From contig NZ_FQWF01000004.1 in the NCBI RefSeq assembly GCF_900129585.1, forward strand, positions 186,001 to 250,000: a stretch of DNA of 64,000 nt, written 5' to 3'. The notes under the pieces are model-generated. The model did not search any database. It worked only from the letters and a program-made list of their open reading frames with translations, and had not been told where the DNA came from. Positions 32,542-42,076 of this stretch are shown piece by piece. The translations under genes and the position numbers were made by a program. How positions within the stretch are numbered: the first letter of the stretch is position 1; the number at the start of each line of letters is the position of its first letter. The stretch is from Flavobacterium micromati. GTDB taxonomy: Bacteria; Bacteroidota; Bacteroidia; Flavobacteriales; Flavobacteriaceae.

Positions 32542-34296
32542 ATGTCTTTTTTCAAGCATCTATTTCCTATTATTTGTTTAGCGACACCTTTTTTTTGTGA
32601 GGGGCAGAAAGTTTTAAGTAGTGATGAGGCTTTAAAAGAGTATAATATTATATCTGCCTCAATGGAAAAGTCTTTTCCTAAGGGACATTTTAGAACTTTT
32701 TTGCGAGAATCGTTTACAGAACTTCAACTTCAAACTTATTTAGCTCAACATTATAAGCGTTTAGATTTATTATTTTTAATTGATAATCATTATGCTTTTA
32801 AAATGCATTGCTATTTGCAAGCTGGTAATTGGTTTAAAGAAATCGGGTTTCCTATAGAATCTATAAAATGGTATAATGTCTTTTTTGAATATTATAATGG
32901 ATATTCTAATAAACTGACTTCTGATGAAAAAAACACCTTTGTTCAAAACATTACTTTCTCTTACAGCTCTTTAGCAGATAATTATGCAAAAGTAAACAAA
33001 TTAGATAGTGCTGCACTAGCACATAAAAAGAATATTAAGTTTATAAAAAATCACGATAATATCTATAACCCTTCGGCATATAATAATTATGGACTATTTT
33101 TTTACTTGAACAAAAAAGAGCTAGATTCTGCTTTATTGTATTATAATAAAGCATACCAAATTACTTTGAAAAAATTCCCAAATCATTCTTTGCTAGGAAG
33201 TATTCGTGATAATATGGCTGATGTTTATATTGATAAGAATCAACCTGAAAAAGCATTGCCATTGTACAAATCTAATTTTGATTTATATAGTTTCTTCAAA
33301 AATGAAATTACTGAACGCTATGATTTGCCGCGAATAATAAGTGCTGGAACACAAGTGATTGAAACTGAAGTAAAGCTGAAGCAATTAGTGCAAGCGGAAC
33401 AAACGTTCAAAAGACTACAAAACATTATCGTTAATCTGAAATTTGAAAATGATCTAAATCCGAGTTCTAAGTTAGAAATTTTAAAAGCTCGAGGGATTTT
33501 ATATCGTGCTCAAGGTAATTTTAAGCAGTCTGATGAAGTTGCTTTAAAACAAATTTTTTTAATAGATAGTATTAATATTGTTTCTGAAACTGCAGATAAG
33601 AAATGGCAAGAAGAACTTAATACGATTTCTTTAAACCGTGTGGCCTTAAATTTTAAGATCGACAGAATAATGAAAGAGAATAAAATAAATAGCCAGCGTT
33701 CTAAATTATGGATTGTTTCTATTCTATCAATATTTTTAATTTGTTTTTTAATTGCTCTTTACTTTCGCAGAAAAGGGCTTATTATTTTAGCGAAAAACAA
33801 GCTGTTAATTGCGGAACAAAATTCAAAGCTTACAGAATTAAAAAACAAACAGTTAGAATCTGAAATAGATTCTAAAAAAAGAGATTTATCGGATTTTGCC
33901 ATTAGCTTAACACAAAATCAAGAGTGGGCAAAAGAATTGGCTGAAAAAATAAAACATATTAAAACTACTACTTCAAATGAGCAATTAGCGCTATTAACTG
34001 TTTTAGAAAAAGAAATCCTTAATAAAATAACTGTCGATAATGATACTCAAGAATTTTTTGAGCGTTTGGATAAATTGAGTGACTTATTCTACAGTAAACT
34101 AACTAAACAGTTTACGAAATTGAGTAAAAATGAAATCAGACTTTGTTCTTTACTTCGCTTAAAAATGGATAGTCGAAGTATTGCTACTTTACAAAACATC
34201 TCCTTAGCTTCATTTAACACCTGTCGCTATCGCCTTCGTAAAAAATTAAACCTTCATGAGGGTGTTGATTTAGATGACTTCATTCAAAATCTATAA
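32542..34296 (+). CDS. TPR-transmembrane-HTH regulator
   Basis: 584 residues. A signal-like N-terminus (ending near CEGQ) is followed by tetratricopeptide-type helical repeats (about 40-370; for example NYGLFFYLNKKELDSALLYYNKAYQ). A single transmembrane segment (LWIVSILSIFLICFLIALYF, about 391-410), a coiled coil (about 415-460) and a C-terminal LuxR-like HTH (LSKNEIRLCSLLRLKMDSRSIATLQ...FNTCRYRLRKKL) complete it. This is a Bacteroidota-specific layout thought to sense an envelope signal and act on DNA from the membrane. The secreted PepSY-like protein downstream may be a target or partner. Confidence 0.88.
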   Translation: MSFFKHLFPIICLATPFFCEGQKVLSSDEALKEYNIISASMEKSFPKGHFRTFLRESFTELQLQTYLAQHYKRLDLLFLIDNHYAFKMHCYLQAGNWFKEIGFPIESIKWYNVFFEYYNGYSNKLTSDEKNTFVQNITFSYSSLADNYAKVNKLDSAALAHKKNIKFIKNHDNIYNPSAYNNYGLFFYLNKKELDSALLYYNKAYQITLKKFPNHSLLGSIRDNMADVYIDKNQPEKALPLYKSNFDLYSFFKNEITERYDLPRIISAGTQVIETEVKLKQLVQAEQTFKRLQNIIVNLKFENDLNPSSKLEILKARGILYRAQGNFKQSDEVALKQIFLIDSINIVSETADKKWQEELNTISLNRVALNFKIDRIMKENKINSQRSKLWIVSILSIFLICFLIALYFRRKGLIILAKNKLLIAEQNSKLTELKNKQLESEIDSKKRDLSDFAISLTQNQEWAKELAEKIKHIKTTTSNEQLALLTVLEKEILNKITVDNDTQEFFERLDKLSDLFYSKLTKQFTKLSKNEIRLCSLLRLKMDSRSIATLQNISLASFNTCRYRLRKKLNLHEGVDLDDFIQNL

Positions 34297-34519
34297 ATAT
34301 ATGTAAATCAAATTTATAGACCCTTTTCTTGGAGTTTTTTTAAAATTGTCTATCAATCATCTATTGCTTGTACATTAGCTGTCTATCTACATTTCATGGT
34401 TTTGGTTAAATATTTAATTTAATTTGCTTTATCAAAATAACGGTATGGCTGTTAGATTTTTGATAATTCATTTCATTAATGTCTACATCAAATTAATAAT
34501 AATTTAAAATCTAAAACTC

Positions 34520-35035
34520 ATGAAAAATTACTTAAAGGTTTTTTTACTCATAGGCTTAACCAACCTAACGATTGCTCAAAATGATATAGCTCATTTAGCA
34601 CTACCCAATCCATTGGTATACAATAATAGTGAAACTATTCTTAATTCAGAATACCTCACTACAGTTACCAATAAAGAATTTCCAGTAAATGTTCAAAATC
34701 TTCAGAATGCGGTGGCTAATTATAATATTAAAACTTCTGATGTTTATCTGTCCAAAATCGACAGTGACTATATTGTTAAATTTAAGCAAGCTAATAATTT
34801 TATTACTGCATCATATGATAAAGATGGACAGTTATTGACGTGTCAAGAAAATTACAAATCAATTAAATTACCCTATGTTTTATCTTCAAAATTAATAAAA
34901 GAGTATCCTAATTGGGGTATTAAAAAAGTAGATTGTGAAATACAATATACGAAGGATAAACAACATTCTGAGATTATATATAGAGTTCTGATAAACAACA
35001 AAAACAAATCCAAAAGGATTGCTTTAACATTATAA
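34520..35035 (+). CDS. Secreted PepSY-like (BLIP-fold) protein
   Basis: 171 residues with a signal peptide ending LTIAQ. The C-terminal half has the pattern seen in Bacteroidota PepSY-like/BLIP-like proteins: YDKDGQLLTCQENYKSIKLP followed by LSSKLIKEYPNWGIKKVDCEI. The function is unknown; members are often stress- or cell-envelope-related. It lies 223 bp downstream of the TPR regulator on the same strand with its own spacer, so it may be separately transcribed. Confidence 0.8.
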   Translation: MKNYLKVFLLIGLTNLTIAQNDIAHLALPNPLVYNNSETILNSEYLTTVTNKEFPVNVQNLQNAVANYNIKTSDVYLSKIDSDYIVKFKQANNFITASYDKDGQLLTCQENYKSIKLPYVLSSKLIKEYPNWGIKKVDCEIQYTKDKQHSEIIYRVLINNKNKSKRIALTL

Positions 35036-35067
35036 CTAAAATGAGTGGATAACTTTTGACTTCCTGT

Positions 35068-35100
35068 AAAATCCTGTTTCTTGCGAAGTAGGATTTTTTT
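35068..35100 (+). terminator. Rho-independent terminator
   Basis: Stem 35068-35074 with 35090-35096 (AAATCCT/AGGATTT), an inner TTC/GAA pairing and a T-run, ending the PepSY-like gene. Confidence 0.7.
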
Positions 35101-35240
35101 AATTGTTTAATGACTTTTTATCTACAGATGTAAAGGAGAGATTGGGGACTTACTGATTAGAAAAAACAGAAGTAGTTTACACGTTATTCTAGCTTTGACC
35201 TGAATTACATATGCATTCTAAATTAATTTATCGTAGTGAA

Positions 35241-35762
35241 CTAAACATCATCATCATCATCATCATCATCACCATCTGAGAAATCGTTTAAAAAATCATC
35301 TATATCAAAATCATCGTCTTTAAAATTCTCCTCTTCATCAGGCTCAATAGCACCTGGCGGATTAAATAAACCCCATTCATCCCAAATATGATTTGTACGA
35401 TCAAAATTATTGACCCAAGCTAAAAACAGCAATCGGAATTCTTCTATTTCTTTGCGAATTAGTTTCACGTATTCTAAATCCTTGTAACTTTCGTGAAAAC
35501 GCAAGCTTCCTACTTGCACATATAAATGCATGGCATGCTCTCTAATAAGTGCAGCATTTTGCATCCTGATACTATATAAATCGCCGCTTTCAGCACCTAC
35601 AATTTTTGCTTGCATAATCATTGCATCTGTTCGCATAAAATTTTTAGTATCCTGAAGATAATCATCATCAGGTAAAGAAGCCATTAAGCTGTCTACTAAT
35701 TGGAAAATTAATGCTGCTTTTTTATAAATGGGTAAATTTTTGATTTTGTCGTAGCGAGACAT
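35241..35762 (-). CDS. Conserved hypothetical helical protein with poly-Asp tail
   Basis: 173 residues, predicted mostly alpha-helical and soluble (about 1-125), followed by a strongly acidic tail that ends in eight consecutive Asp residues. The helical part contains DTKNFMRTDAMIMQAKIVGAE and LEYVKLIRKEIEEFRLLFLA. No enzyme motif was recognised. The tail is encoded by a CAT/ATG triplet tract (35246-35269) that could vary in length by slippage. A -7 box with a -33 TTG at 20 bp lies upstream. Confidence 0.75.
   Translation of the reverse strand: MSRYDKIKNLPIYKKAALIFQLVDSLMASLPDDDYLQDTKNFMRTDAMIMQAKIVGAESGDLYSIRMQNAALIREHAMHLYVQVGSLRFHESYKDLEYVKLIRKEIEEFRLLFLAWVNNFDRTNHIWDEWGLFNPPGAIEPDEEENFKDDDFDIDDFLNDFSDGDDDDDDDDV
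35246..35270. repeat. Trinucleotide tract (CAT)8
   Basis: Eight perfect CAT units plus one base, coding for poly-Asp on the minus strand at the C-terminus of the helical protein. Confidence 0.95.
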
Positions 35763-36112
35763 AATTGCGTTTTTATCAGAATTAGAATATAATGATTGTC
35801 ATCAAATGATATTCAAAAATACAACTGTAAAATAGGTTATTCAATAAAAACACTAAAAAAAGTGTGTATCATTTTGTGATCTAATTAAAGCAATTAATTC
35901 TATGAAATTAAATTTTTATAGAAATAAATTATCATCATATTCTCCATAAAAATTTACTCTGACTGAATCATATACAAATAGTACATCTTCCTACGCGATT
36001 CCTAACTTTCGTATTTAATAATTGAACTCAAGTAGTAAACAACAACATTATTTTATTCACATTACTCAAACAAAGCTAGTTGATCAAAAGTTGCTTTTAG
36101 TTTTAGTCATGC
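35763..36112. other. Intergenic spacer
   Basis: It contains the promoter of the helical protein at 35814-35821. The rest, up to the dnaE stop codon, shows no gene, repeat or clear hairpin. Confidence 0.5.
35814..35821 (-). promoter_or_regulatory. Promoter: -7 box TATTTTTG, minus strand
   Basis: Matches TAnnTTTG with a TTG 20 bp further upstream, 51 bp from the helical-protein ATG. Confidence 0.55.
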
Positions 36113-39100
36113 TTAATTTTTAACTGAAGAAATAGTATTCATTTTATGCCGCGGCAAATTAATATCTTGTGGATAAGGTGCTCGTTGCGTCATACTCACA
36201 TCTTCTTTAATTTGTTGATGTGCTTTGTACTGTCTATCATTTGAATTAGAATACCTTGGGTCAGGAATAAAAGGCATTTTAGCCATTTTAACGATAGTAA
36301 TGGTAGGGAAGTGGTAATCGACCTCTACAGTTCCTAACAATAAATAACAACCGCCACCTTGAAACGGATATTGTTTTAAGCTATTAGGGAAATGCGCGGT
36401 GTCAAAAAAATGTCCTTCAGCATCGATCCAAGTTCCAAAATACATTGTACCCATTTTAGTAGGAACCTGTTTTCGAGAAATAAGATAAGCGAGCATTTTG
36501 ACTGTTTTTTTATGGTATTCCAATAAGTTTTTAGATAATACACCTCCTCGATATTTAGTTTGTAATAAATCAAAGGGCGAACAAGAAACAGGAAAACTCA
36601 ATAATTCTATTTCATCAAAAGCATCTTCAAATGGAGAGCGTTCTAGCACTGGAAGATTGTATTCCTTAACCGGTTCTTGAAGCAGCATCATATTGCGATT
36701 TTCAGGTTTGAAATTGACTAATATCAATCTTGCTATTACCAGTAATTGATTTTTTGTTTGACCTGTAAAACGAAATGCACCTATAAAAATCAATAACTGA
36801 ATTCCTTCAATACCTATTGGAATTCGATTTATAAAATCCTCAAGTGATTGGTATAATCCATTAGTGTTACGCTCAGATACTATATGATTTGCTATTTTAG
36901 TTTCAAGCCCTTCTAAATGCATAAAACCCAGAAATACTTCAATTCCGTACACGGTTGTTTCATATTCACTTTTATTTACACAAGGAGTTTTAATGATTCC
37001 GCCTGACATTTTAGCTTCATGAACATAGACTTCTGTTCTATAAAAACCACCTTGATTGTTGATAACAGCCACCATAAATTCTATGGGATAATGCACTTTC
37101 AAATACAAACTTTGATAACTTTCAACAGCATAGGAAGCGGAATGTGCTTTGCAAAAAGAGTATCCTGCAAAGGATTCTATTTGTCTATAAATTTCTTGAC
37201 TAAGTGCTAGCGGATGCCCTTTTTGTTCACAACATCTAAAAAAATTGTCTTTTACTTTTTGTAATGCCGCTGATGAACGTCCTTTTCCACTCATTGCTCT
37301 ACGCAAAATATCACCGTCTGAGGCTGGAACTCCTGCAAAATGGAGTGCAATCTTGATTACATCTTCTTGATACACCATTATGCCGTAAGTTTCACCCAAC
37401 TGCTCTTTGAAAACGGGATGAAAATATTCAAAGCGATCCGGATGGTTGTGCCTAAAAATGTATTCTTTCATCATTCCACTTTGGGCAACGCCTGGACGAA
37501 TGATAGATGATGCTGCTACAAGCGTTTTATAATTTTCACATTTTAATCTTCGCAATAAACCGCGCATCGCTGGACTTTCGATATAAAAACACCCAATAGT
37601 GTTACCACTACTTAAAAACGCGTTGCATTTTGCTTCATTTTTTGATATAGACGTATCTCGAATATTGACGTCAATACCGCGATTTTTTTTAATCAGTTTT
37701 ACAGAATCATCGATGTGACCAATACCGCGCTGACTCAAAATATCAAATTTTTCAAAACCGATATCCTCAGCAACATGCATGTCAAATAATACAATAGGAA
37801 ATCCTTTAGGCGGCATTTCTAAAACAGTGTAATTAGTAATAGGTTGCTCAGAAATCAATACGCCACAGGAATGCATACTGCGTTGATTGGGATATTTTTC
37901 GAGCAACATTCCATATTTTTGCACTAATGCAACTATTGAATTAGTATCGTGTAACTGCATAGGATTTTTAGCCAGCGCATCTAGTTCTTCTTTGGGTAAA
38001 CCAAAAACTTTTCCGACTTCTCTAAAAATCGATCGGTATTTGAATTCAACATTAGTACCACAAAACGCAACATGATCTCGACCATATCTGTTAAAAATGT
38101 ATTCTAGAATAACATCCCGTTCTTTCCAACTCCAGTCAATATCAAAATCAGGTGGGCTTTTACGATTTACATTTAGAAAACGTTCAAAATATAAATCCAA
38201 TTCAAGCGGACAAATGTCAGTAATACCAAGGCAATAACTCACAATGCTATTAGCGCCGCTGCCTCTACCTATATGCATAAATCCCATGCTGTTGCTATAC
38301 CGGATAATATCCCAAGTGATTAAAAAATAACCGCTAAATTTTAATTCATGGATAACTTTTAACTCTTTTTCTACTCTATTGCGTGCATCGGAATTAGTTT
38401 TACCATATTTTTTTATCAATCCGTGGTAGGCAAGACTGGTTAAAAGCTGTATGTCACTTTCTCTATTAGAAGTATAATTAATTTTGTTTTTTGGGGTTTT
38501 GAATTCAAATTCAAAATTGCATTCGGTAATTATTTTTTCAGTGTTTTCAATTATTGCAGGATAGTCTGTAAATTTTTCTAATAGTTGTTCTAACGGAATC
38601 ATAATTTCAGATGTGCTGCAATAATCAGTCTCGGTAAGTTTTGATAAAATGATATTAGTATCAATGGCACGTAGAATTTTATGTAAATTAAATTCCTTTT
38701 TTGTACGGAAAGTTACTGGTTGCAAAACCACCATTTTATCTAATTTACTTTTCCATATAGGATGATACAACAGTGGTAATTGTTCTGGGCGAATGCCTAG
38801 AAATTCAAAATCTCTAAAGCAATTAGGAACATTTTCGACAGGATAAATTATAGTTACATTTTGAAATTGGGGTGCAGAATTAGGCAGGGGACTACCATCA
38901 AAATTATGTTGCGTCAAAAACCGATTCATTTCCGCAAGACCTTCGGCATTTTTAGCTAAACCTATATAAAGTAGTTTGTTGTTGTATCTAAATTCAATTC
39001 CTACAATGGGTTTTATAGCAACAGCATTACACTCTTTGATAAAATCATAAATTCCAGTAACAGTATTAATATCAGTTAAAGCCATAGCTGTCACATTAGC

Positions 39101-39181
39101 AGTTACAGCTAGTTGTACGAGTTCAGTTAATGGAATTGTACCATAACGCAGGCTATGAAACGAGTGACAATTAAGATACAT
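36113..39181 (-). CDS. dnaE2: DNA polymerase III alpha subunit, DnaE2/error-prone type
   Basis: 1022 residues, shorter than replicative DnaE (about 1150 or more). An N-terminal PHP domain has a degenerate first motif (NCHSFHSLRYG in place of HxHS). The polymerase palm carries the catalytic aspartates PPDFDIDW (Asp345, Asp347, Asp349), the fingers include KAHSASYAVESYQSLYLKVHYP, and there is an OB-fold-like C-terminus. It overlaps the stop of dinB by 11 bases and sits opposite a LexA-like repressor, so it probably acts in damage-induced, mutagenic synthesis. No imuA or imuB is present. The ATG at 39179-39181 gives the expected MYLNCHSFHS start. Confidence 0.88.
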   Translation of the reverse strand: MYLNCHSFHSLRYGTIPLTELVQLAVTANVTAMALTDINTVTGIYDFIKECNAVAIKPIVGIEFRYNNKLLYIGLAKNAEGLAEMNRFLTQHNFDGSPLPNSAPQFQNVTIIYPVENVPNCFRDFEFLGIRPEQLPLLYHPIWKSKLDKMVVLQPVTFRTKKEFNLHKILRAIDTNIILSKLTETDYCSTSEIMIPLEQLLEKFTDYPAIIENTEKIITECNFEFEFKTPKNKINYTSNRESDIQLLTSLAYHGLIKKYGKTNSDARNRVEKELKVIHELKFSGYFLITWDIIRYSNSMGFMHIGRGSGANSIVSYCLGITDICPLELDLYFERFLNVNRKSPPDFDIDWSWKERDVILEYIFNRYGRDHVAFCGTNVEFKYRSIFREVGKVFGLPKEELDALAKNPMQLHDTNSIVALVQKYGMLLEKYPNQRSMHSCGVLISEQPITNYTVLEMPPKGFPIVLFDMHVAEDIGFEKFDILSQRGIGHIDDSVKLIKKNRGIDVNIRDTSISKNEAKCNAFLSSGNTIGCFYIESPAMRGLLRRLKCENYKTLVAASSIIRPGVAQSGMMKEYIFRHNHPDRFEYFHPVFKEQLGETYGIMVYQEDVIKIALHFAGVPASDGDILRRAMSGKGRSSAALQKVKDNFFRCCEQKGHPLALSQEIYRQIESFAGYSFCKAHSASYAVESYQSLYLKVHYPIEFMVAVINNQGGFYRTEVYVHEAKMSGGIIKTPCVNKSEYETTVYGIEVFLGFMHLEGLETKIANHIVSERNTNGLYQSLEDFINRIPIGIEGIQLLIFIGAFRFTGQTKNQLLVIARLILVNFKPENRNMMLLQEPVKEYNLPVLERSPFEDAFDEIELLSFPVSCSPFDLLQTKYRGGVLSKNLLEYHKKTVKMLAYLISRKQVPTKMGTMYFGTWIDAEGHFFDTAHFPNSLKQYPFQGGGCYLLLGTVEVDYHFPTITIVKMAKMPFIPDPRYSNSNDRQYKAHQQIKEDVSMTQRAPYPQDINLPRHKMNTISSVKN

Positions 39182-40337
39182 TGTTGTTTTTTGTTTTAAG
39201 AGTTGCACCAGCACAACGCGCTACTGCGTCAAAGCCGTACCGTTTTTTCATTTTATCCATGGCTTGGTAAAGCGATAGCATTTCCTCAGTATCGTCAAAC
39301 ATATTGATTTGGTAAGTACCGCGAACTAATCCGCTGAAGCGAATACCAATGAGTCGCAATCGCATTCGGCGTTGGTATAATTTATCAAATAAATCAGTTA
39401 CTGTTTTTGTTAGTGCATGATCTGATGAAGTATAGGCTATTTTGCATTGTTTTGTTTCTGTGTCAAAATTAGCATAACGTATTTTTATAACTACTGTTGA
39501 GGTCAGCCACTCTTCTGAACGCAATTGAAAAGCTAGTTTTTCGACCATGCCTACTAATAGCGATTTTAGTTTATGAATATCAATGGTGTCTTGCACAAAA
39601 GTGTGTTCGGTTGAAATTGATTTTCGTTCCGTATAAGGTTCAACGGGATTATTATCAATACCATTTGCTTTTTTCCATAATTCAAGACCGTTTTTACCTA
39701 TCATTCGTTGTAAAACTTCGGCAGGCATTTCTGAAAGGGTTTGTATATTTCTAATGCCTATACGCGATAGTAATTGAAAAGTAACTTCGCCCACCATAGG
39801 AATTTTTTGTATCGAAAGCGGATTTAGAAATGGTTTTACCATAATTTCTGGAATTTCTAATCTCCCCACAGGTTTTGATTCACCTGTGCCTATTTTAGAA
39901 ACCGTTTTATTAACGGATAATGCAAAACTGATGGGCAATCCAGTTTCTTTTGTAATAGAGTGTGCAAGTTCATTTGTCCATTGGTAACAACCGTAAAATT
40001 TATCCATTCCAGTAATGTCTAAATAAAATTCATCAATGCTGGCTTTCTCCACAATAGGTGCTTTGTCTTCTATGACTTGAGTAACATCATGTGATAATTT
40101 AGAGTATAATTCCATATCACCTTTCATCACTTTAGCTTGTGGACAAAGCCGAAGTGCCATTTTTATGGGCATTGCAGAACGCACACCAAAAGTTCGTGCT
40201 TCATACGAACAAGCCGCAACAACGCCGCGGTCTCCACCCCCTATAATTAAAGGCAAACCATTTAATTTTGAGTTAGTTAATCTCTCGCACGATACAAAAA
40301 ATGTATCTAAATCCATGTGTACTATTGCTCTGTCCAT
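39171..40337 (-). CDS. dinB: DNA polymerase IV-type Y-family polymerase
   Basis: 388 residues: IVHMDLDTFFVSCERL (metal-binding Asp9 and Asp11), the YEARTFGVRSAMP fingers motif, KASIDEFYLDIT (catalytic Asp/Glu), the HhH region IPMVGEVTFQLLSRIG and the little-finger domain. It performs translesion synthesis. Its 3' end overlaps the dnaE2 start, so the two are one operon, with a TAATTTTG -7 box at 40362-40369. Unlike ImuB it keeps all three catalytic acidic residues. The C-terminal NMFDD segment may be a beta-clamp-binding motif. Confidence 0.93.
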   Translation of the reverse strand: MDRAIVHMDLDTFFVSCERLTNSKLNGLPLIIGGGDRGVVAACSYEARTFGVRSAMPIKMALRLCPQAKVMKGDMELYSKLSHDVTQVIEDKAPIVEKASIDEFYLDITGMDKFYGCYQWTNELAHSITKETGLPISFALSVNKTVSKIGTGESKPVGRLEIPEIMVKPFLNPLSIQKIPMVGEVTFQLLSRIGIRNIQTLSEMPAEVLQRMIGKNGLELWKKANGIDNNPVEPYTERKSISTEHTFVQDTIDIHKLKSLLVGMVEKLAFQLRSEEWLTSTVVIKIRYANFDTETKQCKIAYTSSDHALTKTVTDLFDKLYQRRMRLRLIGIRFSGLVRGTYQINMFDDTEEMLSLYQAMDKMKKRYGFDAVARCAGATLKTKNNNVS

Positions 40338-40361
40338 AATTCTTTTCTATAAAATACAGTA

Positions 40362-40369
40362 CAAAATTA
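40362..40369 (-). promoter_or_regulatory. -7 promoter box of dinB-dnaE2 (TAATTTTG, minus strand)
   Basis: Matches TAnnTTTG 24 bp upstream of dinB. It faces the promoter of the divergent repressor 23 bp away. Confidence 0.55.
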
Positions 40370-40379
40370 GTATAGGTTG

Positions 40380-40423
40380 TAACAAAATAAACTATATTTG
40401 TAGTTATAATTTATAACAAAATA
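40380..40423. promoter_or_regulatory. Candidate operator region of the S24 repressor
   Basis: The short divergent spacer holds two inverted repeats, AACTA-N6-TAGTT (40390-40405, overlapping the repressor -7 box) and GTTATA-ATT-TATAAC (40403-40417). It also has two copies of the direct repeat TAACAAAATA (40380-40389 and 40414-40423). These are good candidates for autoregulatory repressor sites. Confidence 0.5.
40393..40400 (+). promoter_or_regulatory. -7 promoter box of the repressor (TATATTTG)
   Basis: Matches TAnnTTTG 26 bp before the XRE/S24 gene and is embedded in an inverted repeat. Confidence 0.6.
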
Positions 40424-40426
40424 GCT

Positions 40427-41194
40427 ATGTCTTTATTTTCGGACAACATCAGACATTTAAGAGTTAAGAAGAGTATTTCTCAAGAAAAACTAGCTGAAAA
40501 TCTTTTGATAACAAGGGGCAGATATGTTAAATATGAAGACGGCAGCTCTGAACCTCCTTATGATATTTTAAAAAGAATATCGTATTATTTCTATGTTAGT
40601 ATTGACATTTTACTCTCGGTAGATGTACAAAAAATACCTATTGACGACTTACTAAAATTAGGGGACAATAGAATATTATTGCCAATAGCGGTAGATCAAG
40701 AAGGAGAAAACGTTATCGAAATAATACCGCATAAAGCGAGAGCGGGGTATGCATCAGGATATGCTGATCCTGAGTATATAGAAAATCTACAACATATTTC
40801 ACTTCCGTTTTTGCGAAATGGAAAATTTAGAGCTTTTCCTGTTGAAGGAGATTCTATGCCACCTCATAAAGAAGGTTCGTTTATTGTAGGGCAATATGTA
40901 GAACGATTAGGCGATGTTATGGACGGCAAAACCTATATCATAGTTACTAAAACGGAAGGAATTGTATACAAGCGATTGAATAAAAACGGAAAGAACGCGT
41001 TAATGCTACATTCTGATAATACGGTGTACCTGCCTTATGTGGTAAAGGCTTCGGAGATTTTAGAAATTTGGGAATACGCTTGTAGTATTGCTACTAAAGA
41101 ATTTATTCCAGATGATTTAAGTGCTGAAAGTTTAAAAGATATGGTTAGAGAATTAAGAAGAGAAATAAGAGCAGTGAGTGCTAAAATTAGCTAA
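40427..41194 (+). CDS. LexA-like repressor: XRE helix-turn-helix plus S24 autoprotease
   Basis: 255 residues: an XRE HTH (about 7-62; ISQEKLAENLLITRGRYVKYE), a linker, and an S24/LexA peptidase domain. The latter has a probable Ala106-Gly107 cleavage site in HKARAGYASGY, the catalytic Ser143 in VEGDSMPP and Lys182 in GIVYKRL. A coiled-coil-like tail ends the protein. It is divergently transcribed from dinB-dnaE2, so it most likely represses that operon and itself until DNA damage triggers self-cleavage. It differs from classical LexA, whose DNA-binding domain is a winged helix. Confidence 0.92.
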   Translation: MSLFSDNIRHLRVKKSISQEKLAENLLITRGRYVKYEDGSSEPPYDILKRISYYFYVSIDILLSVDVQKIPIDDLLKLGDNRILLPIAVDQEGENVIEIIPHKARAGYASGYADPEYIENLQHISLPFLRNGKFRAFPVEGDSMPPHKEGSFIVGQYVERLGDVMDGKTYIIVTKTEGIVYKRLNKNGKNALMLHSDNTVYLPYVVKASEILEIWEYACSIATKEFIPDDLSAESLKDMVRELRREIRAVSAKIS

Positions 41195-41489
41195 CAGTTG
41201 TAAAATATAAAATGAGATTTGATTGTTCTCGAGAATTCAATTTATACACCATTAGAAACAAGTAATTTTTTTAAATTAAGCTTGTCTAAATACTTTATTT
41301 TGGTTTAATTTTTAATCAAAATTAATGGTAATAGTGAATTTGGCGAATTAAACTCAATCGCTTAATTTTTAGTATTTTAAATTTTCCATAACTATTTACC
41401 AAGTTAATTACTGCTGTAATTTTATCTAACGCACGTTATTTCTTTGTAAATTAGCGATTGACAAAAACATTAATTAAAAAAAAAGTATT

Positions 41490-41966
41490 ATGAAAAACCT
41501 AGGATTATATAGTTTGTTGCTTGCATCTATAGTATTTACAAGCTGTAAAAATAAAGAAGCTGAAAAAACGCCCACAGTTACGCAGGTTGGAGAGCCAATA
41601 AGTGTGGCTTGTTATAAAGCAATTTATGAAAAAGACACATTAAACCTAAAAATTAATACTTTTAAAAATGGAGAAGTAACGGGAGATATGGTAATGGCAA
41701 TTGATAATATGCCTGTAAAAACGGGTGAAATTGTAGGTGAATTTAAAGGTGATACTTTATTTGCTAGCTATACTTTTATTCAAGGTGATTATAAAGAAAA
41801 AACTTTAAAAAATCCAATGGCGTTTTTAAAACGGAACAATCAACTTATTTTAGGTAACGGACAAATACAAATAACAATGGGAGCTTCGCATTTCGTAAAA
41901 GGAGAACCTATTGATTTTGACCGAGTAAAATATAAATTCGACGCTGTAGATTGCGGAACTAAATAA
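41490..41966 (+). CDS. Putative lipoprotein, 158 aa
   Basis: A lipoprotein signal peptide ends in the lipobox VFTSC (Cys19), followed by a beta-rich domain (SVACYKAIYEKDTLNLKINTF, GEIVGEFKGDTLFASYTF). Similar small Flavobacterium lipoproteins are common but uncharacterised. It has its own terminator. Confidence 0.8.
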   Translation: MKNLGLYSLLLASIVFTSCKNKEAEKTPTVTQVGEPISVACYKAIYEKDTLNLKINTFKNGEVTGDMVMAIDNMPVKTGEIVGEFKGDTLFASYTFIQGDYKEKTLKNPMAFLKRNNQLILGNGQIQITMGASHFVKGEPIDFDRVKYKFDAVDCGTK

Positions 41967-41970
41967 TACA

Positions 41971-41999
41971 AAAAAGGGGAAATTAATTTCCCCTTTTTT
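41971..41999 (+). terminator. Rho-independent terminator
   Basis: A palindromic hairpin AAAAGGGGAAATTAATTTCCCCTTTT with a T-run; strong and largely symmetrical. Confidence 0.9.
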
Positions 42000-42076
42000 G
42001 TGATTTTTTGTCAATTATAAAGCTTAACATAAAGCTCTATTTATAAAATTAATTTATTCAATTTTACACACTGCTA

